A stretch of 21,463 bases of DNA from Spirogloea muscicola (taxonomy: Eukaryota; Streptophyta; Zygnematophyceae; Spirogloeales; Spirogloeaceae). The position numbers and the translations under genes are program-made. The notes beneath the pieces are model-generated. The model had not been told where the DNA came from and made no database searches. It saw nothing but the letters and a program-made list of their open reading frames with translations. The stretch lies in contig WELB01000351.1 in NCBI GenBank assembly GCA_009602725.1, forward strand, positions 63,947-85,409, read 5' to 3'. Positions 1-9,076 of the stretch are shown piece by piece; the stretch's first letter is position 1, and each line of letters begins with the position of its first letter.

Positions 1-11
1 CGGCGCCCGCC

Positions 12-121
12 ATGGCGGCCGCGGCTCGCGGCGGTCGCCGCGCGGCGCGGGAGCTGGCGGCCGCCGCGCTCTCGGCCTGCCGCGAGGGCCTCTCTAATAG
101 CGGCGCGGGCTTGGGGGCCGG
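12..121 (+). other. Probable first coding exon: mitochondrial presequence
   Basis: ATG at 12 in a strong context (gccATGG) opens 36 codons very rich in Ala and Arg with no acidic run, as expected for an amphipathic matrix-targeting peptide. The frame meets TGA at 123-125, but a donor GTGAGC begins at 122. The exon would therefore end in phase 2 and can join in frame to an acceptor after 308 (CAAGCAG). Only the frame and composition support it; earlier upstream exons cannot be excluded because the window starts here. Confidence 0.5.
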
Positions 122-2499
122 GTGAGCGTGCCGCTCTTGGCCATGGATCCCGGCCTCCGCTCGCCTCGTCGCGGCGCTGCCGCGTCCGCGACGGCGGCTT
201 CCTCTGGCGCGTCGTATCGATGCTACGGCTGCTGATCCTCGCTTCTGCTGTCGGCGCAATGCAGGGACCTCATGCCTTTTGGAGCACGGGCAGCCAGCAA
301 CCAAGCAGGTCAGCGACGGCCGTTTCCTCGTTGAGAGCGGCCACCCGAGCACCAAGCAGAAGCCGCCTTCCCGGCGAGCCTGGCCGCCGTCTCAGAGCTC
401 TTGTGAAGAGCCTGCATGTCATCATAATGCTTGGCCAACTGGCACAAAGCTTGACCGGCCTCCATGTCCACATTGTGCCCTGCGCAGTGAAGAACCGGAT
501 GCGGTCCGTGCAGAGCATCTCCAAGATCACAAAGGCCATGAAGATGGTTGCCGCCTCCAAGCTTCGTGGCGTCCAGCAGAAGGCCACCAAGTCCCGCAAC
601 ATCTGGCAGCCCTTCACGGCCCTCCTTGGGGACGGCATCAGTAAGAGCTCCCAACTGTTATGCTCGGCCCCCCATCTCCGCTATCAGTGAGACCTGGAGC
701 ATTGGTGCCCAGTGGGGCATTCATCTGCTGACGAAGAGGACTGCTTAAGTTCACCTTGCTTGCTATGTGCATTGTACTGGAACTTATGATGCTGCCAAAG
801 TATTCATACTCATGGCTGCCTATTGAGACACATGCCTTCGTTGACGCAGCAAAGCATGTACCTAAGACAGTCATCCTCACCGTTAGTACCGATCGTGGCC
901 TTTGCGGTGGTCTCAACTCAACATCAGTGAAATACAGCCGGGCTCTCATGAACCAGACACAGCTTGGTGAGTATTCAGTGAGTTTGTTTGCCAGGACATC
1001 TTATTGTTCCAAATGATGTTCTCCAGCACTCATGGATGCCGGTTACTCGTTGGTTGACTAGCCTGTGCAATGCGGTCGCTTGTTCTCTCCTCTGTCCTCT
1101 TCTCTGCCGACCTGTGCAAAATCTAAGAGCTTGCTAGTTTCGTGCTTAGACTTGATAGCTGGAGAATCAGCATTGTGTCATGAAGATTACAGCCAGTCGA
1201 GTGTTGAGCTTGCAGATAAGGATAGCACAGCTTGTTATGTCATCATTGGAGAGAAGGGACGGGCTCAGCTGGCCCGAGACTCGAAGAAGAAGATTGCAAT
1301 GACCATCACCGAAACTCAGAAGCTGCCAATCAATTTCACACAGGTGGTCAATTGGCTCTGTCTAGGGGTCTGTCATACCATAGCAAGTTATGTATGCCCT
1401 GACTGCTATGTAAAGCAAGGGAACTCACTGGTTTGATGGAGGTCGTCTGATTTGAAAATGAGTGACATATCTGTAAAGGTCTAACATTGGGTTGGCTCGA
1501 TTGACCCACCACTTTTGCCCTTATCTTACCTTCTCAAATGAAGAGTGGAGGACTGCACTGTGCTATGTCTGATAGACAAAAACACCACAGAACTCAGGTA
1601 ATAAGTCAAAGAGGGGCTTTGTGCGTGTGTGTGGACTGCAGACTTGCATGATTGCTGATGAGGTATTGAAGAATGTGGAATATGACGCCATCCGGATAGT
1701 TTACAATCACTTCAATACAGTTGTGTCATATACCCCCTCCATATCAACAGTGTTGGCACCAGAGGTATTGCAGCTTGCCAAACTTCTGCTTGATGATGAA
1801 GTCAGATAAGCTGCACCGTTTCTGCATGTACCAGTGTGATCAATGGCTGTGAGGTGTGCTGCTAGCTGAGGTTCTGGACTAGTGTGACGTGTAACTTCTT
1901 GCAGGTTTACTTACAAAGTAAAGAAGCAGACGGAAGCTTGGGTGAGCTTGATGCTTATGAGATTGAAGGGGCTGAGGAGGAAGGGAGCGGGCAACAAGAG
2001 ACACTTGCTAATCTTGCAGAGTTCCATTTCGCCTCTGTAAGCTTGCCGGTCTTTGCCAGATGTTCCTGTGGTTGATCAACATACTTACATGCTCAGGGCC
2101 AACTTATGAGAATCTAAACATGCCATCGATTTATTTGGCAGCTGCTGTACAATGCCACTCTGGAAAATGCTACCAGTGAACAAGGTGCCAGAATGTCTGC
2201 GATGGACAACTCTACGAGGAACGCTAAGGAAATGCTTGAGAGGCTGACTCTCAGCTACAACAGGTAAGCATATGCAGGTTATGCCTGGTGTCTACTTTTT
2301 GAAAAGCCTGTTGTACACCCTGCACTCCACTACTCTTAGTTCACAGAAGTCAGTGCTAGAGCATATTGTCCATGTCATTCTGCATGAAAGCACTCCTTAA
2401 CGTGCAAGATCATGGGATTGCAGATCACGACAAGCAACTATTACCACAGAGCTCATTGAGATCATTTCTGGTGCTGCTGCTTTGGAGGCTTCGTCATAA
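12..2499 (+). CDS. ATP3: Mitochondrial F1-ATP synthase gamma subunit (spliced)
   Basis: Encodes the central rotor shaft of mitochondrial F1-ATPase, which couples proton flow to ATP synthesis in the alpha3beta3 head. Proposed exons: 12-121, 309-640, 850-966, 1216-1343, 1642-1764, 1905-2036, 2142-2263, 2424-2499 (1140 nt, 379 aa). The mature part starts near residue 97 with the family N-terminal helix ([21 protein letters not shown]). The STDRGLCGG motif lies near residue 160, and the C-terminal helix carries [14 protein letters not shown] and [15 protein letters not shown]. The plastid gamma subunit's cysteine regulatory insertion is absent, which supports the mitochondrial form. Exons from 850 onward join in frame and align almost without gaps to the plant protein as I remember it. 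The first two exons are tentative: ATG 12 has a good context (GCCATGG) and opens an Ala/Arg-rich presequence, but a 96-residue leader is long. An ATG at 220 or another acceptor (for example after 487) is possible. The donor at 1344 (GTGGTC) is weak. Confidence 0.92.
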
Positions 2500-3102
2500 G
2501 TCTGGCGAAGTTGCCATTGCGTGCCCCTTCTGTCGTGAAGAATGGAGTATGGGGTGTATCACAACAGGATGGCAGAGTAGAACTGAGCAAGGAATAGGGA
2601 AAAGACATGTGAGCACGTTGTGATGTCTACGGCACATCTAGCAGCATGGAGCGCAGCTCAAGTGCCCCCCTCAAACGGCTTGACAAATCTGTACGCGTGG
2701 AAAAGAGCCACAGTTTCCATCCCAAGGATGAGGAGCAAGGCTCTTCTTGTTGTACTGCTATTGTTTTGGCTCATAGGATGTGCAAAAGCGTCCAGCTGCC
2801 TCTTGATTGGTGGCAGATCTCAGCTTAGGAGGCTCCCTGGGCCTTGAGGCACTGCTTACTCCAAAGCTTAGAAGCTTTCTGTGTCTTGAATGTCCATTCA
2901 TGCCCTGCTTCAGCTCCTTGTTGAGGTTTAGGTCTAGGTCTGTCATGCTACTACTCGCTGAGAGCTTCGTGCGTAGGAGAACGAGCTCAAAGTCGCTTGT
3001 CGCATGCACATTAATTAGAAAAGCAGCCCAGCGTGCAGCGTGAATGCAAGCCCTTCCTCTGGGAAAGGGGGTCCACTGAAGAAGCCTTGCAGGCCTTACA
3101 TG

Positions 3103-3308
3103 TTGTCCATTCCTTTGGGCTGGCCTCTCACAGCCACCGCTGTCAAATTGGCAGCGCTTTTCTGTGCACCCGCGTCAGGCGGGAGTTGGGCAGCTGATTG
3201 TGTTGTGCTGACGTCTTAGAATTAGTATCCTGCTTTTTGCGCCATCCGGCCCTCTCAGACCTTGTCCATACCTTTGGGCTGGCCTCACTCAGCCACTGCT
3301 GTCAATTT
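3103..3308. repeat. Imperfect 47-bp direct repeat pair
   Basis: Positions 3103-3149 and 3262-3308 match at about 42 of 47 bases by eye. Both begin TTGTCCAT and contain CCTTTGGGCTGGCCTC followed by a CAGCCAC block. The copies are 159 bp apart in the same orientation, which suggests an old local duplication. No terminal repeats or target-site duplication were seen, so this is not called a transposon. Confidence 0.65.
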
Positions 3309-3405
3309 CGAGGAGCTGTTTTGTTTCTTTTGTATGAGTGGTTGCCAACAGTAGTGAAAGAAAGTCCCTCTCGGTGTTTAAGTCTCATGTGGGCTGGCTT
3401 CTTGC

Positions 3406-3445
3406 AGCTGTCGCCTCCCTCTGGAAGCTGTCGCCTCCCTTTGGC
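3406..3445. repeat. 20-bp tandem repeat, two copies
   Basis: Two consecutive copies of a 20-bp unit starting AGCTGTCGCCTCCCT (3406-3425 and 3426-3445) differ only near their 3' ends. They lie in intergenic DNA just downstream of a TGGGCTGGC box. Probably replication slippage. Confidence 0.7.
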
Positions 3446-4063
3446 ATCGATTAGCGACCGTTATATTTCGACCCGTGGTTACTGAGCGGGTCAATCTGCT
3501 GTAGCTTATGTAGGTCTTTAGATGTGCTTGCCTTCGTACTTGGCCATTTGGCTTTCCGTTTGTTTCAAATACACGAAATTATTCATCTGGAAGAGCAGCT
3601 TGCTCTTCTTTTCATGTTCCATCTACCTGCACTATGCCCAACAATCACCGTTGTCGTAGTTTGCAGTGACTTTGGAAAGGCTGAAAAGGGAGTAGCTCTA
3701 ATAGACCAACTTTCCGTCTTCTTTTGCATGGGCCTGCTGAGCTGGCGGCACGGCAGGACGCCAGCTCAAAACCCCCTCTCCTCCCCCCTCCTCGGGGGTG
3801 GGCGAGGCGAGGCGGATCTTCTCAGAAGAGAGAGAAGGCGCGCGGTGCGCATGACATTAAAGCGAGGCCAATTCAAGCCATTACATTGTTCAGGCAGAAA
3901 ATGCAGAAAGTGAAAAGAATGCAAAGAATGTGGCTACATGAAAAGACGCCCTATACTAGGAGGGCCGGAGGTGCCACAGAGCGGGGGGAGCCGTGCTGAC
4001 GGGGGCCATGTCGACTCGACCGGTACCGCTCAGAAGGGGAAAAACGGCGGCGCCGGCTGGCCG

Positions 4064-4089
4064 GCCCATGTTGCGCGCCTAACATGGGC
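4064..4089. repeat. Hairpin-forming inverted repeat
   Basis: A perfect 9-bp inverted repeat, GCCCATGTT (4064-4072) and AACATGGGC (4081-4089), is separated by an 8-base GC-rich spacer. Each arm carries a site II-like hexamer. It lies about 800 bp upstream of the RPI start. It could be a paired protein-binding site or a chance hairpin. Confidence 0.6.
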
Positions 4090-4236
4090 TTCTGATGCGG
4101 GCCCGCGAATCCACTGAGACGCCTCCTCGATTCCTTATGGGCTGGCTTTCCAGAAGGAAGGCTTTCCACAGCCCACTGCCTCTGGCTCTGTCCAGGGGAC
4201 CAACCCACTTCCAGGACCCTAGCCTCTCTAATTTGA

Positions 4237-4446
4237 AGAAAGGGCTCGCCCATTGAGGATAATTTGCGGCTCTAATTTGCGGCTGCTTAGCAGGGGTTAC
4301 TGAGTAATTTGTAGCTGCTTTCTTTCTTTGTGTGCTTTGGTTTCTTAGCGCTTCCTCTGGCTTCCTCTGGCCCCCTTCTCGTTCTTTGTTCATTCTTTTT
4401 TGGGCTGGCTTGTCCAACCCCTATCCTCAATGGGCGAGCCCTTTCT
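4237..4446. repeat. 210-bp segment bounded by 25-bp perfect inverted repeats
   Basis: Positions 4237-4261 (beginning AGAAAGGGCTCGCCC) are the exact reverse complement of 4422-4446 (ending GGGCGAGCCCTTTCT). The arms enclose 160 bp holding a 13-bp tandem repeat (TAATTTGCGGCTC-like, 4260-4285) and a 10-bp tandem repeat (CTTCCTCTGG, 4351-4370). The size and the terminal inverted repeats resemble a MITE, but no target-site duplication is obvious at the flanks. A simple inverted duplication is equally possible. There is no coding capacity. Confidence 0.6.
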
Positions 4447-4745
4447 CTCTCTTTTCCACAGCCCACTATGACAAGAAGGTCACTGAGTCTTTGTCCTACA
4501 TGGTAATCGCTCAGTGGTATCATTCAGCGCCTTTTGGCGCCTTTCGGACCTTAGATTCTCTGCGGCCTGGCTTTTCACATCAGCTCTTCCGGCGAATGGC
4601 TGTGAGAAGAATGTGCTCGCCCATGGAAAAGAGGAGCCCGGGAAAGAAATAGGAAAAATGGAAAAAAGGGCTTTTCACAGCCGGAGTATTAATCCGAGAA
4701 ACTGTAACCCACTGGACGATGAGGCCTCCTCCGATCAACTGCTAG

Positions 4746-4803
4746 CCGCCACCGCCGCCGCCGCCGTCGCCGCCGCCGCCGCCGCCGCCGCTGCCGCCGC
4801 CGA
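4746..4803. repeat. (GCC)n trinucleotide tract
   Basis: A nearly pure GCC/GCT/GTC run is followed by GACGAA-type triplets. It lies between an in-frame stop (TAG 4743-4745) and the RPI start codon at 4887, so it most likely sits in the 5' UTR or core promoter. Open frames through it encode poly-Ala or poly-Pro runs and are not credible proteins. Confidence 0.8.
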
Positions 4804-4886
4804 CGACGAAGACGAAGTCGACGCCCATCCCGGAGGTCTCACAGCGCTGCCCGATCCACGGGTGCGCCCCGGCGGAGCTCGCCGCG

Positions 4887-7800
4887 ATGGCCGCCGCTCT
4901 CGCCCCGCGGGCCGCGGCAACCGCGTCCACGCCGGGCAGCCTGCAGCTGGAGCGGTCGAGGCCTGCCGCTCCCGGCGCCGCCGGGCCGATCTCGCAGCAG
5001 AGTCGGCGTGTCTGCTTCGCCAAGCTGCAGCTGCAGTCTCCTTCCCAGGCTGCCAGCGTCCGTTGCCGGTTGTCCAGAAAGGCAGGACGCAGAGGTGTTG
5101 CTGTCATGGCCATTGCCGAAGCTCCAGCAACCGATGGTGCGTCACACTTGCCTTGAGCTGAAAGATGCAGCAGATCAGTAACACTGCCTCTTCTCTTCGT
5201 CCTTGGACCTCTACATTTTCTACATTGCTGTTAGTGCCAGCACGCACACCAGCACCAAATTGGCACGGCCTCCACCTGGTTTCTCAGCAGCCGCTCTGGT
5301 AGAAGCATGTGCAGGACCTGTAGGCAATTAGAGCTTCCGTGGAGTCCTCGTCACAATGCAAGAGGAGAGCTCACCATTACATTCTTTTTGCAGCAAGAGT
5401 GTTTAATTGTGTTGATCAGTGTTGACTTTGTTGAGGCAGTACATCAATTTGTAGGCCTAGGACAGGTTGGTAAGCTGATCTGGATGTCACGGCCATCCAG
5501 AGGGGCTTCCAATGTCATTCCCTGCCCTATACCAGGAGCCTTGGGAGAGCTCACCAGCCCGATCATGAGAAGTTTGGCAGCCAAGGATAGGTCCAAAAAT
5601 ATGATTACCTAGTTGTACTTGTTTGCATTCCTCCACAGCCATTGACCCAGCACTGCAGGACACTCTGAAGCGCGCCGTCGCTCAGAAGGCTGTCCAGCTC
5701 GTCAAAAACGGCAACATTGTTGGTCTTGGAACTGGGAGCACGTCTTCGATGGCAATCGAGGAGCTTGGGAAGCTGATAACCTCTGGCAAGGTAATGCTAG
5801 CTACTTATGAGAGATCATCGAGATATGATCTCTCACAGGCTTGCCTGCAATTCCTGCGGTGATGGGTCCAACTGTGCACGGATGAGATCTCTTATGCAGT
5901 CTGCGAGAAGAATCTATGAAGTTTGCATTTGCCAATTTGCTTGGTGTCTCAGTCGTAGTTGACTGATAGCTGGTGAGCTGAACAGCAGCACACCAGCTCA
6001 ATATGCACAAATGGTGTGTTGGTGGGCTTGATAATGGTGTGTTGGTGGGCTTGATAATGGCCAATTGTAGGGGTTCAGACAGAGCAGCATACGAGTGTTC
6101 TGTCAAGCAGAGACAATACTCTGAAGACCAAAACCTTAAATTTGCCTAGATTCACATTGATGTAAATTTGTTGCCAGTACTCAATTTCTTGGAAGTCTCA
6201 ATTTGCAGCTCAAGGACGTGAAAGGCGTGGCAACCAGCTATCAAGCAAAGGTGCTTGCTCGGCAATTTGGTGTACCTACGGTAAGGCTACCTCTTGTGGC
6301 GCATTGTAAAACGTGGAGTATCGTCAAAGGGCTGCAAATTCACATTGCTGTCTACAAAGACCTAGTGAGCCTCCAGTAAATGTGCGTGGTGTCTGCTGGT
6401 CAGTCATTCCTGCATTGCTTTTTTGTGAATGTAAGCAGCAGCTACTATTAACGCTTCTGTGATGACGTGCAGTTGGACCTGAATGACGTCAACCATATTG
6501 ACATAGCCCTTGATGGATGCGACGAAGTCGATGCTGATATGAATCTCATCAAGGTGCTGTGATCTGCCCAGGACGATTAAGCTTGACATGTTTTTACGCA
6601 CAAACATAGCTAGTCAAGCTAGTGTTAGCCAGGCTAAGGATGCTGCACTTCTGCAGCAGTAGCCTGAGACCTTTATCAATCTGCATTGGTGCAGGGAGGA
6701 GGTGCTGCTCACACCATGGAGAAGGTATACGTGACTGGTTGACAGTGATGAAGACTTCAGAATGCCTGTATGCAAGAATTGATGCACATCATATTTGAAG
6801 TTCTTGCTCACCCATACGCACGACTGCAGCATATTTCTGCTGTTCTTCACCGCTCAGGCTTGTGAAGTAGACCTTACTATCAGCAATCTTGGACTTCAGG
6901 TGATTGATACGATAGCTAAGGAGTGTGTCATATTGGTGGACCAGTCCAAGGTGGTCAAGAAGCTTGGTGTGAACTTCCCTGTCGCGGTGCAGACTCCCTG
7001 CATTCTCAGCTGTGCATGCTATCATGCATGCTTTCAGTGGCGCACACTTAAGCCACAAGAGATGTATTGCGAAGGAACTTTCATTGTCAATAGCCTACAC
7101 TAACGCTGTCAACTTTGTGAAGGACATTGCTGGTTGTTTGCTTCTCTTAGAGCAGATTGTCTATCATTGAGCAGCCTGACTGATTGTCAATATCTTGAGA
7201 AAGGAGGGACTGGATTTCTCCGACTGCCAGCCATTCTTTTGAGCTGGGCCTGCACTTGATGTGCATGATATCTGCCCTGACAAAGTTGCTACGTGTCTTG
7301 ATCAGGTGGAAGTGTTGCCTCCTGCCATTTCTCCTGTGATGAGGTCGCTACTCCAACTTGGAGGTGGTAAGTCAAGCTATTTGATTGTCAGCAGTACCTC
7401 CACATGACTTAATTCTTGTGGATATTAACATGGTATGCCGCCTCTTAGCATTTATCAGTCAACTTACTACCAGGACTTGATTGCAGTGTCCAATGTGTGC
7501 TATAGATTGCAAAATCATCAGTGCACTAGCTGCACGCAGAATGACAAAAACACCTTGTACACATTTTGATTGTTGGAGCGTGCTCACTTGCTTCAGCCCC
7601 TGAGATTCGGACTGCCTTGAGGAAAGATGGCCCAGTGATGACAGACCTTGGAAATATGGTCGTCGATGTCAGGTACTGCATCAGCTTCTGCTGCCCTCAG
7701 CAGTTATGGACATGCAGCTTCGAGTACACAACATGAGTGTTGTTGGCATCTGCTAATGTAGTCTCTTGGCATGTCGATGCCTCCAGCTTCCAGGATGGCA

Positions 7801-8097
7801 TCTTAGATGCTGCACAGGTGGAGAAGGAAATCAACAATATTCCTGGTGTTGTGGACAATGGTAAGTGACGCCTAGTCATCATTAGTGCCTCTCTTGTTCT
7901 TACATCAGAATATAATAAAACAGCGAGCAGGGTCTGGGATCCAGTGCCTCACAGCAAGGGCTGTGCTGAATACAGGGCTCTTCGTCAGGGTTGCGACAAA
8001 GGTGCTCGTGGCTGTCCAGGACGGTGCTGGCACACCCATTATGGAGCTTGCCGAGTATATAAAAGGCATTGAGCCCCCGCCTACACCAGAGAACTAG
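4887..8097 (+). CDS. RPI: Ribose-5-phosphate isomerase A, plastid-targeted (spliced)
   Basis: Interconverts ribose-5-phosphate and ribulose-5-phosphate in the Calvin-Benson and oxidative pentose-phosphate pathways. Ten exons: 4887-5136, 5639-5790, 6209-6280, 6473-6553, 6695-6724, 6900-6986, 7306-7366, 7597-7672, 7787-7860, 7976-8097 (1005 nt, 334 aa), all GT-AG and frame-consistent. ATG 4887 is the first Met after an in-frame TAG at 4743. The first ~80 residues are rich in Ala, Ser and Arg with few acids, ending near VAVMAIAEA, as in a plastid transit peptide. The RpiA core follows: GLGTGST at 112-118, DGCDE at 172-176, NLIKGGG with Lys185, and TMEK with Glu194. These match the catalytic Asp, Asp, Lys and Glu of bacterial RpiA. 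The usual Ala of DGADE is Cys174. A Pro-rich tail (PPPTPEN) extends the C-terminus. It converges on the minus-strand methyltransferase gene. Family assignment is firm; the plastid location is inferred. Confidence 0.93.
6010..6055. repeat. 23-bp tandem repeat in RPI intron 2
   Basis: Two exact copies of a 23-bp unit beginning AATGGTGTGTTGG (6010-6032 and 6033-6055), plus five bases of a third, lie in the 418-bp intron 5791-6208. A recent slippage duplication without visible function. Confidence 0.85.
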
Positions 8098-9076
8098 GCA
8101 ATAAGGTCATCCCCATCGGTCAACTTGTGGATTACAAAGGTGACGACGTGCAGTCAAGTCAAATGAGCACAAGTCTTATACCAATATGCACTACTTTATG
8201 GTAGCCCTAAGAGAGCCAACACTCTCATATCCCACCACGTGTGAGTGAATCACTTGAGTTGAAAATTTCGTTTCTTGGATCCCACATTGATTGATACCTA
8301 GGTGAAAGTGCCGCAGCTTTTCCGTAACATCATGGGTTTGGGGAGGATGGGGTGGAGGTTGGAGAACATGCATTGGCTGCATCGTTAAAGGCTGCAGAAT
8401 GAAAAGTTTGGTGTACATGCTGATGCCAGTACCGCTTGGCCGAGTCACTGCAGTGCTTAACAGTGCAGTGACCTGCTGTTTGAAGATTGACCTTAAGGCT
8501 AGAGTGGTACGTTCGTATTGACAGTTGTGCAGGTATGGAAGTTATTAAATGTGCCCCACAATCGGATGCTCCACAAAGATTTTAATGTGTGGCACTTAAT
8601 GTCTGCACTGGCTGCCCAGATCTTGTCTGACTAACCATGCGACAGCTGTTTTGCAAGCCCCTGATGAGTGGCTACTGAACTGTGCTTGCTGAGTCAACAA
8701 TAAGCTCAACAAGTCGATATGCATCACTACATGCGCGCCTGCTAGGCGGCCTCCCACACTTAAGGGGCTAAGGATTGATTCACCTATGAGCACACAGCCC
8801 CTGCCCAGCCCGCAGACGCACAGTCGACCTATGACGCCTTCTGACCCTATCTAGCTGGGCCATGGCTGCTAGGCGGCAGGGAGATGGGCAGCACCTGCTA
8901 CTGGAGGCTAAAAGCTGGCAGCCTGGAGAAGCAGACACGAATGGTGTGCTGTGGCGTGCTAATGATCTGGCTTTTTACCTTAAGGCAACCTTTACCTTTA
9001 CCATGACTAACACAACGCTTGCTGTGACTAACACCGACTCCTCACAACCCTTTGAACACACACTAACACCCTATAG
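8098..9076. other. Convergent intergenic gap with both 3' UTRs
   Basis: This 979-bp stretch lies between the RPI stop (+) and the methyltransferase stop (-). The only notable open frame, 8862-9209 +, overlaps the last methyltransferase exon on the other strand and resembles no known protein. A purine-poor, TGACTAACAC-containing stretch at about 9000-9075 would form the start of the methyltransferase 3' UTR. No RNA gene or clear repeat was seen. Confidence 0.6.

Larger units (their letters stand above)
3025..4465. promoter_or_regulatory. Cluster of TGGGCY (site II-like) hexamers upstream of RPI
   Basis: Read by eye, TGGGCT/AGCCCA or GGCCCA hexamers occur at about 3025, 3116, 3275, 3390, 4063, 4085, 4138, 4170, 4401 and 4460. 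Ten copies in about 1.44 kb is several times the one to two expected by chance. TGGGCY 'site II' elements are known TCP-bound promoter motifs of plant housekeeping genes. A regulatory role here is inference: several copies sit inside the local repeats, so duplication may explain part of the enrichment, and the transcription start is unknown. Confidence 0.35.
2500..4886. other. Intergenic region and 5' flank of the RPI gene
   Basis: No convincing gene was found between the gamma-subunit stop and the RPI start. Short ORFs here (2646-2828 +, 2758-3009 -, 3524-3913 +, 4079-4417 -) match no family I recognise and overlap one another on opposite strands. The region contains the 3' UTR of the gamma gene, small direct and inverted repeats (listed separately), ten TGGGCY-type hexamers between 3025 and 4465, and a GCC trinucleotide tract just before the RPI start. 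The RPI promoter and 5' UTR must lie in its right-hand part. Confidence 0.6.

Noticed and set aside
12-2499. Plastid ATP synthase gamma subunit
   Set aside because: The regulatory cysteine insertion of the plastid form is missing, and the exons follow the mitochondrial protein almost gap-free.
4010-4027. Polylinker-like string of restriction sites (GTCGAC then ACCGGTACC)
   Set aside because: No vector sequence flanks it, and short overlapping palindromes are expected by chance in GC-rich DNA.
4514-5161. 215-codon open frame with a poly-Ala run upstream of RPI
   Set aside because: The poly-Ala comes from the GCC tract. The downstream part overlaps the RPI transit peptide exon in another frame, and no known family is matched.
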